Both the position numbers and the translations under genes were made by a program. This document shows, piece after piece, positions 1-6,227 of a stretch of DNA of 6,622 nucleotides. The notes beneath the pieces were generated by a model. The model was not told the DNA's origin. It searched no databases and saw only the letters and a list, made by a program, of their open reading frames with translations. Source of the DNA: Acetobacteraceae bacterium (GTDB taxonomy: Bacteria; Pseudomonadota; Alphaproteobacteria; Acetobacterales; Acetobacteraceae); NCBI GenBank assembly GCA_025356735.1, contig JANXRT010000079.1, forward strand, positions 1 to 6,622, read 5' to 3'. Each line of letters starts with the position of its first letter. Position 1 is the stretch's first letter.

Positions 1-306
1 GCCGGGGACGATGTCGGCGAGGGTGCCAAGTGTGTCGCGATGGCGGATGCCGCCTTCAACCAGGTAGGTCAGGGTGGCGAGGCCGATATGGGGATGCGGG
101 CGGACGTCCATGCCCTGGCCGGGTTCGAACACCGCCGGCCCCATGTGATCGAGGAAGATGAACGGCCCGACCATCCGGCGCTTTTCGCTGGGCAGGGCGC
201 GGCGGACGCGAAAGCTGCCGAGATCCTTGACACCGGGCTCGACGACCAGATCGACCGCGCCGTGCGCCGTGGAGTTGTCGGGTTGCGGGCCTGTCAGCCA
301 GCTCAT
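1..306 (-). CDS. Pirin family protein (N-terminal part, cut by window edge)
   Basis: Translating the minus strand from the ATG at 306 gives 102 residues that run off the left edge in an open frame. They match the pirin N-terminal cupin domain. An F-L-D-H-M-G-P motif lies at residues 51-57, followed by D-V-R-P-H-P-H-I-G-L at 67-76 and an H-R-D-T-L-G segment at 89-94. His71 and His73 correspond to the first two metal ligands of the family; the remaining ligands should lie just past the window edge. Pirins are metal-binding bicupin proteins, variously described as quercetin dioxygenases or as regulators that bind other proteins. The ATG overlaps the TGA of the upstream aldolase gene as ATGA, and an AAGGA ribosome site sits 7 nt before it, inside the aldolase's last codons. 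Translation is therefore probably coupled. The family call is confident; the specific role is open. Confidence 0.9.
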   Translation of the reverse strand, partial: MSWLTGPQPDNSTAHGAVDLVVEPGVKDLGSFRVRRALPSEKRRMVGPFIFLDHMGPAVFEPGQGMDVRPHPHIGLATLTYLVEGGIRHRDTLGTLADIVPG

Positions 307-1397
307 TTATTTGTCCTTGCAGGCTCCCCTTGTCGAGCCAGAACACTTCGGAAAATATCGATCGCGGTTTCGATGCCGGCGGCATCGACGTCGAGATGGG
401 TGCAGGCTCGGCCGCGATGCTCGCCCATGACCGAGAACATCAGGCCGTGCGCGCGGGCCTGCTCGGCCAGGCGTTCGGCGGGCAGGCCGGTGCCGGCGGT
501 GTCGAAGAAGACTAGGTTGGTCTCCGGCTCCTCGACGGTGATGCCTTCGAGCTGGGCCAAGCCACGGGCCAGCGCGCGGGCGTTGGCGTGGTCGTCGGCG
601 AGGCGCAAAACATTGTGGTCGAGCGCGTAGCTGCATGCGGCGGCGCAGATGCCAGCCTGGCGCATGGCGCCGCCGAGGCGCTGCTTCCACCGCCAGGCCG
701 CCTCGATGAATTCCTCCGAGCCGGCCAGCACGGCGCCGAGCGGCGCGCCAAGGCCCTTGGTGAAATCCAGCCAGACGCTGTCGCAGCCGGCGACCATCTC
801 GTGCGCCGGGACGCCGGCGGCGACCACGGCGTTCATCAGCCGGGCGCCGTCCATATGGGTCTTCATGCCGTTGGCGTGGGCCGCGTCCAGCACCGCGTCG
901 AGCTTATCCAGCGGCCAGACCGCGCCGCCGCCGAAGTTGGTGGTCTGCTCGACTTCGAGCAGCGTCTGCGGCGGCGCGTGACGGGATCTGGCCCGGAAGG
1001 CGGCTTGCAGCGTGTCGACATCAAACTGGCCGCGGGCGCCGTCGAGCCCGGTCACCATGACGCCGGCGAGCGCTCCGGGCGCGCCGCCCTCGCTGGTGAT
1101 GATGTGGGAGGAGCGATGCGCCAGAACCTCGTCGCCGTGGCGGCAATGGGTCAGGATGGCGATCTGGTTGCACATCGTGCCGGTCGGCAGGAACATCGCC
1201 GCCGGCTTGCCGAGCAGCGCCGCCATCCGGTCGCACAGCGCATGCACCGACGGATCGTCGCCGTGCTGCTCGTCGCCGACCTCCGCCGCCATCATCGCCT
1301 GCTTCATCGCAGCGCTCGGACGGGTCTGGGTGTCGGAGTAGAGGTTGACCCGGATCGGGGGATCGGAGGCGTTCGGGCGCTGCGGAATGAACACCAT
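303..1397 (-). CDS. ltaE: Low-specificity L-threonine aldolase family PLP enzyme
   Basis: This is a 364-residue fold-type I PLP enzyme of the threonine aldolase/beta-eliminating lyase family, slightly longer than the E. coli enzyme of about 333 residues. It would split L-threonine or L-allo-threonine into glycine and acetaldehyde in the cytoplasm. Visible family marks are N-L-Y-S-D-T-Q-T near residues 18-25, P-T-G-T-M at 71-75 (phosphate-binding region), S-H-I-I-T-S-E-G-G at 97-105 with His98 at the position of the catalytic histidine, H-M-D-G-A-R at 181-186 with Asp183 facing the PLP ring nitrogen, and D-F-T-K-G-L-G-A-P at 211-219 with Lys214 as the Schiff-base lysine. The frame stays open about 230 nt further upstream, but that part lies over the coq10 gene and looks non-coding, so I take the ATG at 1397, 4 nt after the coq10 stop. 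The ribosome site is weak, which suggests re-initiation. Exact substrate specificity cannot be read from the sequence. Confidence 0.9.
   Translation of the reverse strand: MVFIPQRPNASDPPIRVNLYSDTQTRPSAAMKQAMMAAEVGDEQHGDDPSVHALCDRMAALLGKPAAMFLPTGTMCNQIAILTHCRHGDEVLAHRSSHIITSEGGAPGALAGVMVTGLDGARGQFDVDTLQAAFRARSRHAPPQTLLEVEQTTNFGGGAVWPLDKLDAVLDAAHANGMKTHMDGARLMNAVVAAGVPAHEMVAGCDSVWLDFTKGLGAPLGAVLAGSEEFIEAAWRWKQRLGGAMRQAGICAAACSYALDHNVLRLADDHANARALARGLAQLEGITVEEPETNLVFFDTAGTGLPAERLAEQARAHGLMFSVMGEHRGRACTHLDVDAAGIETAIDIFRSVLARQGEPARTNK
314..318 (-). promoter_or_regulatory. Ribosome binding site of the pirin gene
   Basis: On the minus strand AAGGA lies 7 nt before the pirin ATG and is embedded in the Ala-Arg-Thr-Asn-Lys end of the aldolase reading frame. 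It supports the ATG at 306 and the ATGA overlap as the true junction. Confidence 0.65.
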
Positions 1398-1401
1398 CCG
1401 G

Positions 1402-1863
1402 CTACGCGCCGACCTTGGAGACGGCGGGCTTGGGCGGTCCGTAGATCGCGCGTGCGCGGGTTTCGAACGCATTGACCATGCGCCGCACCGCCTCGCCGAA
1501 CACGGCGCCGATCGCCGCCTGCAGGAGGCGGCTGCGGAATTCGAAATCAACGAAAAAGTTGACTTGGCAGCCCTTCGGGTCGGGCGTGAAGGTCCAGTAA
1601 TTGTTGAGATACTTGAACGGTCCCCGCTCATAGACCACGCCGACGCGATGCGGGCGCTCCAGCGTCACCTGGCTGCGAAAGCTCTCCCGGAACGGACCGA
1701 AGCCGATGGTCAGGTCGGCATGCAGCACGTCGCCCTCGCGCGAGCGGATCCGCGCGCCGACGCACCACGGCAGGAACTGCGGATATTTGGCGACGTCGGC
1801 GACAAGATCAAAAAGCTGCTCGTCGGTGTACGGCAGCACACGGCGTTCGGCGTGTGTCGGCAT
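1402..1863 (-). CDS. Coq10/RatA-type SRPBCC (START-like) protein
   Basis: This 153-residue protein belongs to the polyketide cyclase/START superfamily branch shared by mitochondrial Coq10 and bacterial RatA. The signature V-A-D-V-A-K-Y-P-Q-F-L-P-W-C is at residues 21-34. The middle is a beta-rich region, and the C-terminal segment at about 106-137 (V-D-F-E-F-R-S followed by an amphipathic helix) closes the lipid-binding pocket. Coq10 proteins bind ubiquinone and are needed for its efficient use in respiration. E. coli RatA was described as blocking 70S ribosome assembly, so database labels for this family often read 'toxin'. Position immediately after lipA and beside PDH genes, with no antitoxin-like partner, favours the quinone role. 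The ATG at 1863 is 1 nt after the lipA stop with GAGG and AGGG upstream. An in-frame upstream start at 1890 would overlap lipA and add nine residues before the usual family start, so I rejected it. Confidence 0.88.
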   Translation of the reverse strand: MPTHAERRVLPYTDEQLFDLVADVAKYPQFLPWCVGARIRSREGDVLHADLTIGFGPFRESFRSQVTLERPHRVGVVYERGPFKYLNNYWTFTPDPKGCQVNFFVDFEFRSRLLQAAIGAVFGEAVRRMVNAFETRARAIYGPPKPAVSKVGA

Positions 1864-1864
1864 G

Positions 1865-2830
1865 CTAGGCCCTCGCCTCGCGGGCGGCACGCAGCGCCGC
1901 GAAATCGGCGTCGGCGTGGTAGGAGCTGCGCGTCAGCGGCGTCGCGGACACCAGCAGGAAGCCTTTTGCGCGGGCCGTCGCGGCGTACTCGGAAAACTCC
2001 GTCGGGGTGACAAAGGCGGCGACGGCGGCGTGCTTGACGGTCGGTTGCAGGTACTGGCCGATGGTCAGGAAATCGACGGCGGCGATGCGCAGGTCGTCCA
2101 TCACCTGATGGATCTCGGCACGCTCCTCGCCTAGCCCGACCATCAGCCCGGACTTGGTGAAGATCGACGCGTCAACCGACTTCACCCGGTCCAGCAACCG
2201 CAGCGACTGGTAGTAGCGCGCGCCTGGTCGGATGCCGGGATACAGCCGCGGCACCGTTTCTAGGTTGTGGTTGAAGACGTCCGGCCGGGCCTCGGCCACG
2301 GTTTCCATGCCGCCGGGCTTGCGCAGGAAGTCGGGCGTCAGCACCTCGATCGTGGTGCCGGGGGCGGCGGCGCGGATGGCGCGGATCACGGCGGCGAAAT
2401 GCGCGGCACCGCCATCGGCCAGGTCGTCGCGATCGACCGAGGTGATGACGACGTGGCGTAGGCCAAGCTTGGCCACGGCATCGGCAACGCGTTCGGGTTC
2501 GTTGTCATCGACCGGGCCCGGCAGGCCGGTGCGCACGTTGCAGAACGAGCAGGCGCGGGTGCAGGTGTCGCCCAGGATCATCATGGTGGCGTGGCGCTGC
2601 GACCAGCACTCGCCAATGTTCGGGCAGGCGGCTTCCTCACACACCGTGACCAGGCCGTTGGCCCGCATCAGGGCGCGGGTTTCATGGTAGACCGGGTGGT
2701 TCGGCGCGCGCACACGGATCCAATCCGGCTTGCGCTGGATCGGGTTGTCCGGGCGGTTGGCCTTCTCCGGGTGGCGGATGCGCGGCGGCAGGGCCGGCAT
2801 GCGGTGATCGATCTCGACGCGGAGGGTCAT
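1865..2830 (-). CDS. lipA: Lipoyl synthase (radical SAM)
   Basis: This 321-residue protein inserts two sulfur atoms into protein-bound octanoyl groups, making the lipoyl cofactor of PDH E2, 2-oxoglutarate dehydrogenase E2 and the glycine cleavage H protein. Both iron-sulfur cluster motifs are complete: the LipA-specific CX4CX5C at Cys64, Cys69 and Cys75 (auxiliary cluster that donates sulfur), and the radical SAM CX3CX2C at Cys90, Cys94 and Cys97. The R-S-S-Y motif at 301-304 near the C-terminus supplies the serine ligand of the auxiliary cluster. The N-terminal R-H-P-E-K and K-P-D-W-I-R-V segments are typical of alphaproteobacterial LipA. I chose the ATG at 2830, 23 nt after the lpdA stop. 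A GTG at 2869 is in frame but lies inside lpdA, and another in-frame ATG is at 2800. No strong ribosome site precedes 2830. The octanoyl transferase gene lipB is not in the window. Confidence 0.96.
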   Translation of the reverse strand: MTLRVEIDHRMPALPPRIRHPEKANRPDNPIQRKPDWIRVRAPNHPVYHETRALMRANGLVTVCEEAACPNIGECWSQRHATMMILGDTCTRACSFCNVRTGLPGPVDDNEPERVADAVAKLGLRHVVITSVDRDDLADGGAAHFAAVIRAIRAAAPGTTIEVLTPDFLRKPGGMETVAEARPDVFNHNLETVPRLYPGIRPGARYYQSLRLLDRVKSVDASIFTKSGLMVGLGEERAEIHQVMDDLRIAAVDFLTIGQYLQPTVKHAAVAAFVTPTEFSEYAATARAKGFLLVSATPLTRSSYHADADFAALRAAREARA

Positions 2831-2853
2831 TCTGCTGCGCTCATGCTCACCAC

Positions 2854-4254
2854 TCAGAAGTGGATGCACCTTCCATAGGCGTCAAGCACGCTTTCATGCA
2901 TGGCCTCGCTGACCGTCGGATGCGGGAAGATCGTGTGCATCAGCTCGGCCTCGGTGGCTTCCATGGTGCGCGCGATGGTGAAGCCCTGGATCATCTCGGT
3001 CACCTCCACGCCGATCATGTGGGCGCCGAGCAGTTCGCCGGTGGTGGCGTCGAACACGGTCTTGACCATGCCTTCGGGTTCGCCCATCGCGATTGCCTTG
3101 CCATTGGCCAGCAGCGGGAACTTGCCGACCCGGATCTCGTGGCCGGCCGCGCGGGCTGCGGCCTCGGTCAGCCCGACCGAGGCGACCTGCGGCCGGCAAT
3201 AGGTGCAGCCGGGGATATTCTGGACGTTCATCGGATGCACGTCGTTGAGCCCGGCAATCTTTTCCACGCAGATCACGCCCTCATGGCTGGCCTTGTGCGC
3301 CAGCCACGGCGCGCCGGTGACGTCACCGATCGCATAGACGCCGCGCTCGCCGGTCTGGCCATAGCCGTCGATAACGATGTGGCTGCGCTCGACCACCACG
3401 CCGGTGCCCTCGATGCCGATGTTCTCGACGTTGCCGACGATGCCGACCGCCGAGATCACCCGATCGACGGTGATGTCCTGGCTTTTGCCGGCCACCTCGA
3501 GCGTGACGGTGACGCTATCGGGTGTTTTCCGGATGCTCTTCACCGTGGCGCCGGTGAGTATCGTCATGCCCTGCTTCTCGAACGACTTGCGCGCCATGGC
3601 AGAGATCTCGGCGTCCTCGACCGGCAGCACCCGGTCCATCACCTCGATGACGGTGACCGGCACGCCCATGTTGAGGTAGAAGCTGGCGAACTCGATTCCG
3701 ATCGCGCCGGACCCGATCACCAGCAGCGATTTCGGCATCTTCTCCGGCACCATCGCCTCGCGATAGGTCCAGATCTGCTTGCCGTCGGCCTCCATGCCCG
3801 GCAGCTGGCGCGCCCGGGCGCCGGTGGCGAGGATGATGTGCGGCGCCGACACGGTGTCGGCCGGCTTGCCGTCCTTCTCCACGGCGACCTTGCCGGAGCC
3901 CGCGAGCTTGCCCTGGCCGACGAACACCTCGATCTTATTCTTCTTGAGCAAGTGAGAGACGCCGGACGAGAGCTGCTTGGCGACGGCGCGTGAGCGTTTG
4001 ACGATCTTATCGAGGTCGTAGCGGATGTTGTCGGCGGCGAAGCCGTACTCGCCCAGGTTGCCGAGCAGATGGTTGATCTCGGACGAGCGCAGCAGCGTCT
4101 TGGTCGGGATGCAGCCCCAGTTGAGGCAGATGCCGCCGAGATGCTCCCGCTCGACCACCGCCGACTTCATGCCGAGCTGCGCCGCGCGGATCGCCGCGAC
4201 ATAGCCGCCGGGACCGCCACCCAGCACGACGATGTCGAAGGATTTCTCAGCCAT
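2854..4254 (-). CDS. lpdA: Dihydrolipoamide dehydrogenase (E3)
   Basis: This 466-residue FAD flavoprotein reoxidises dihydrolipoyl groups on E2 and passes the electrons to NAD+. The order of motifs is complete: FAD-binding G-G-G-P-G-G at residues 12-17, the redox disulfide G-G-I-C-L-N-W-G-C at 40-48 with Cys43 and Cys48, an A-T-G-A segment at 143-146, the NAD-binding G-S-G-A-I-G-I-E-F at 181-189, the second FAD motif G-V-Y-A-I-G-D-V at 305-312, and the C-terminal H-P-T-V-S-E at 445-450 with the catalytic His445/Glu450 pair. There is no N-terminal lipoyl domain, unlike the fused E3 of some bacteria. The ATG overlaps the GNAT stop by one base (TAATG), so translation is probably coupled to that gene. 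Because E2 and lipA flank it, this copy most likely serves PDH, though E3 is often shared with other lipoyl-dependent complexes. Confidence 0.97.
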   Translation of the reverse strand: MAEKSFDIVVLGGGPGGYVAAIRAAQLGMKSAVVEREHLGGICLNWGCIPTKTLLRSSEINHLLGNLGEYGFAADNIRYDLDKIVKRSRAVAKQLSSGVSHLLKKNKIEVFVGQGKLAGSGKVAVEKDGKPADTVSAPHIILATGARARQLPGMEADGKQIWTYREAMVPEKMPKSLLVIGSGAIGIEFASFYLNMGVPVTVIEVMDRVLPVEDAEISAMARKSFEKQGMTILTGATVKSIRKTPDSVTVTLEVAGKSQDITVDRVISAVGIVGNVENIGIEGTGVVVERSHIVIDGYGQTGERGVYAIGDVTGAPWLAHKASHEGVICVEKIAGLNDVHPMNVQNIPGCTYCRPQVASVGLTEAAARAAGHEIRVGKFPLLANGKAIAMGEPEGMVKTVFDATTGELLGAHMIGVEVTEMIQGFTIARTMEATEAELMHTIFPHPTVSEAMHESVLDAYGRCIHF

Positions 4255-4748
4255 TACGGCGTTCCGGCAAGGGCGGTCAAAGCATCGCCGCTGAACCGCT
4301 GCGTGGTCCAGCCCTCCTTCGGCATCGCCCCGAGTGCCCGATAGAAACGGATCGACGGCTCGTTCCAGTCAAGCACCGACAGTTCCAGCCGGCCACAGTT
4401 CTCGGCGATCGCGCGGCGTGCCAGGTGGCGGAATATCTCGCCGCCGATGCCGCGATGGCGGTGCTCGGGTTCGACGAACACGTCCTCGACGTAGATGCCG
4501 GGGCGGCCGAGAAACGTCGAGAAGTTGTAGAACCACATCGCCAGCGCGATCGGCTTGCCACGTATATCGACGAGGATGGCGTGGATCTTCGGCTGGGAGC
4601 CGAACAGGGCAAGGTCGAAATCCGCCTCGGTCGCCACCGCCTCGTGCGTCAGCTTTTCGTACTCGGCCAAGCCTCGCACCAGGCGCAGAACCGTGGGGAG
4701 GTCCTGGGGCGTGGCGTCGCGCAGGACCATATCCGGCTTTGTCGTCAT
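4254..4748 (-). CDS. GNAT family N-acetyltransferase (SSAT-like)
   Basis: This 164-residue protein has a single GNAT domain. The acetyl-CoA pyrophosphate-binding loop R-H-R-G-I-G-G is at residues 97-103, preceded by the beta4 strand I-Y-V-E-D-V-F-V-E-P at 85-94. The motif B region L-D-W-N-E-P-S-I-R-F-Y at 126-136 ends in Tyr136, the likely general acid. The L-A-E-Y-E-K-L segment at 27-33, F-S-T-F-L-G-R-P-G at 76-84 and the V-L-D-W-N motif resemble the spermidine/spermine or thialysine N-acetyltransferase subgroup, but the substrate cannot be named from sequence. It sits between the E2 and E3 genes. Its TAA overlaps the lpdA ATG by one base, and AAGAGG stands 6 nt before its own ATG. It is the first gene after a palindrome-rich spacer, so it may begin a separate transcript. 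No PDH-related role is known to me for this protein. Confidence 0.9.
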   Translation of the reverse strand: MTTKPDMVLRDATPQDLPTVLRLVRGLAEYEKLTHEAVATEADFDLALFGSQPKIHAILVDIRGKPIALAMWFYNFSTFLGRPGIYVEDVFVEPEHRHRGIGGEIFRHLARRAIAENCGRLELSVLDWNEPSIRFYRALGAMPKEGWTTQRFSGDALTALAGTP

Positions 4749-4754
4749 ATTTAA

Positions 4755-4760
4755 CCTCTT
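4755..4760 (-). promoter_or_regulatory. Ribosome binding site of the GNAT gene
   Basis: AAGAGG on the minus strand, 6 nt before the ATG at 4748, is one of the clearest Shine-Dalgarno matches in the window. It shows that the GNAT gene starts translation independently of pdhC, unlike the coupled genes after it. Confidence 0.7.
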
Positions 4761-4798
4761 GAGCTATGCCGAAGGCAGTATGGGGTTCTGCCCCACAC

Positions 4799-4823
4799 CC
4801 CGCCGGGGCAGCCCCCCGGTGGG
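4799..4823. repeat. GC-rich imperfect inverted repeat
   Basis: Ten base pairs with one mismatch (4802 against 4820) surround a 5-nt loop at 4809-4813. The inner six pairs, CCGGGG with CCCCGG, are perfect. It neighbours the smaller TGGGG/CCCCA palindrome at 4781-4795, giving a compound GC-rich structure just upstream of the GNAT ribosome binding site. Confidence 0.65.
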
Positions 4824-4845
4824 CCTAACCTTAAGTATAGGGGTT

Positions 4846-4867
4846 CAAAGGGGCGACTGCCCCTTTG
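4846..4867. repeat. Perfect inverted repeat (9-bp stem, 4-nt loop)
   Basis: CAAAGGGGC and GCCCCTTTG flank a GACT loop. On the minus strand the hairpin would form about 40 nt after the pdhC stop and could protect the pdhBC message 3' end, slow polymerase, or be a unit of a dispersed palindromic repeat. The sequence after it on the minus strand is AACCCCTATAC, without a U-tract. Confidence 0.8.
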
Positions 4868-4908
4868 CGGGTTTGGGTAGAGCCCATGCTTTCTCGCCTG
4901 CGGCGCGA

Positions 4909-6216
4909 TCACAGCATCAGGCTCAGGGGATCCTCGACGACCGCTTTGAACGCTGCGATCCACTCGGCGCCGAGCGCGCCATCGACGGCGCGATGATCAA
5001 CGCTGAGCGTGCAGCTCATCACCGTGGCGACGGCAAGTTCGCCGTTGCGGACCACCGGCCGCTGCTGGCCGGCGGCGACGGCGAGGATGGCGGCCTGGGG
5101 CGGGTTGATGATCGCCGAGAAGCTGGTGACGCCATACATGCCCATGTTGGAGATCGAGAAGCCGCCGCCTTGGAACTCGTCCGGCTTGAGTTTTCCGGTT
5201 TTGGCACGGGCGGCGAGGTCCTTCATCTCGTTGCTGATGGCGGCGAGGCCCTTCTGATCGGCGCGGCGCACGATCGGGGTGATCAGGCCATCGGGGATCG
5301 AGACTGCGACCGAGATGTCGATGTCGTCGAAGGCCACGATGTTGTCGTCGGTCCAGCAGACGTTGACCATCGGGATGCGGCGCAGCGTGATGGCGGCGGC
5401 CTTGATAACCATGTCGTTGACCGACAGGCGGAACGCGCCGGGGCCATCCTTCGGCGACTTGGCGTTGAGCTCGGCACGCAGCTTGAGCAGCGCGTCGATC
5501 TCGATGTCCATGGTGACGTAGAAATGCGGCACCGTCTGCTTGGATTCCGCCAGCCGCCGCGCGATCACCTTGCGCATAGAGCTGTTCGGGATCAACCGGT
5601 GCGGGGCGACGATCGGCAGCGCCGGGCTGGCGACTTTTGGCGCCGGCGCCGTGGATGCGACAGGCGCCGGAGCTGCCGACTGGGCAGCGGGCTGGGCCTG
5701 GGTCGCCTCGATGTCGGCCTTGACGATCCGGCCGCCGGGACCCGAGCCCTTGATGCCGGACAGGTCGATCCCCGCCTGCTTGGCCATGCGCCGCGCCAAG
5801 GGGGAAACAAATATGCGTTCGGCGCCTGCGGGTTGGTCGTTCGGCGCATGCCCGTTGGTCATCGGTGCCGGTTGCGGCGCGGGCGGAGCCTGCGTTGCGG
5901 CCTGCGGCACTATTTCGGTCGGCGTCGCAGGCTTGGCGGATGCTGCCGGGGCAGCGGCGGCCGGCACCGACTCGCCTGCCTCGACCAGCACGGCGATCGG
6001 CGCGTTGACCTTCACGCCTTCGGTGCCATCAGCAACCAGGATCTTGCCCAACACGCCCTCGTCCACCGCCTCCACTTCCATCGTCGCCTTGTCGGTCTCG
6101 ATCTCGGCGATGACGTCGCCGGCGCGGATGCTGTCGCCCTCCGCCTTGAGCCACTTGGTCAGCGTGCCCTCGGTCATGGTCGGGCTCAGCGCTGGCATCA
6201 GGATGTTGGTGGCCAT
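4909..6216 (-). CDS. pdhC: Pyruvate dehydrogenase E2, dihydrolipoamide acetyltransferase
   Basis: This 435-residue core subunit of PDH takes the acetyl group from E1 on its lipoyl arm and transfers it to CoA. The domains in order are: one lipoyl domain at about residues 1-78 with E-T-D-K-A at 40-44 and Lys43 as the lipoylation site; an Ala/Pro-rich flexible linker at about 82-132; a peripheral subunit-binding domain at about 135-170 containing V-S-P-L-A-R-R and G-S-G-P-G-G-R-I; a second Ala/Pro linker to about 205; and the catalytic domain from about 206 to the end, with D-H-R-A-V-D-G at 407-413 carrying His408 and Asp412. The S-I-S-N-M-G-M-Y-G segment at 354-362 and the single lipoyl domain point to the pyruvate-specific alphaproteobacterial type. 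The frame extends 15 codons upstream into pdhB. I chose the ATG at 6216, where M-A-T-N-I-L-M-P-A-L begins the lipoyl fold, with GGAG 5 nt before it. Confidence 0.97.
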   Translation of the reverse strand: MATNILMPALSPTMTEGTLTKWLKAEGDSIRAGDVIAEIETDKATMEVEAVDEGVLGKILVADGTEGVKVNAPIAVLVEAGESVPAAAAPAASAKPATPTEIVPQAATQAPPAPQPAPMTNGHAPNDQPAGAERIFVSPLARRMAKQAGIDLSGIKGSGPGGRIVKADIEATQAQPAAQSAAPAPVASTAPAPKVASPALPIVAPHRLIPNSSMRKVIARRLAESKQTVPHFYVTMDIEIDALLKLRAELNAKSPKDGPGAFRLSVNDMVIKAAAITLRRIPMVNVCWTDDNIVAFDDIDISVAVSIPDGLITPIVRRADQKGLAAISNEMKDLAARAKTGKLKPDEFQGGGFSISNMGMYGVTSFSAIINPPQAAILAVAAGQQRPVVRNGELAVATVMSCTLSVDHRAVDGALGAEWIAAFKAVVEDPLSLML

Positions 6217-6227
6217 CGGGGCTCCGG

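Larger units (their letters stand above)
4749..4908 (-). other. Palindrome-rich non-coding spacer between pdhC and the GNAT gene
   Basis: This 160-nt gap is the only sizeable non-coding stretch in the window. It holds at least four inverted repeats: TGGG/CCCA at 4874-4886, a perfect 9-bp stem at 4846-4867, a 10-bp stem with one mismatch at 4799-4823 (loop CAGCC), and TGGGG/CCCCA at 4781-4795. The heptamer CTGCCCC or its complement occurs three times (4788-4794, 4805-4811, 4857-4863), and GGGGTTC twice (4782-4788, 4840-4846), so the hairpins appear built from shared parts. None is followed by a T-run on the minus strand, so a classical rho-independent terminator is not supported. A TATACT hexamer at 4834-4839 on the minus strand resembles a -10 box, but no -35 box is visible at the right distance. 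Confidence 0.75.

Noticed and set aside
40..630. Plus-strand open frame of 196 codons across the pirin-aldolase junction
   Set aside because: It is antisense to two recognised genes and its translation shows no family resemblance.
1398..1631. An N-terminal extension of the threonine aldolase frame of about 78 codons
   Set aside because: The extension lies inside coq10 in another frame, is Ser/Arg/Pro-rich without domain character, and the family fold begins near the ATG at 1397.
1402..1863. A RatA-type toxin of a toxin-antitoxin system
   Set aside because: There is no antitoxin-like small gene beside it. The neighbours are lipA and ltaE, and the lipA-coq10 linkage is a housekeeping arrangement, so a ubiquinone-binding role is more likely.
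2860..3993. A 377-codon open frame on the plus strand opposite lpdA
   Set aside because: It is an antisense shadow of the E3 gene with His/Asp/Arg-rich low-complexity translation and no family motif.
4846..4867. Rho-independent terminator of pdhC
   Set aside because: The 9-bp hairpin is strong but is followed on the minus strand by AACCCCTATAC rather than a T-run, and the plus-strand side also lacks one.
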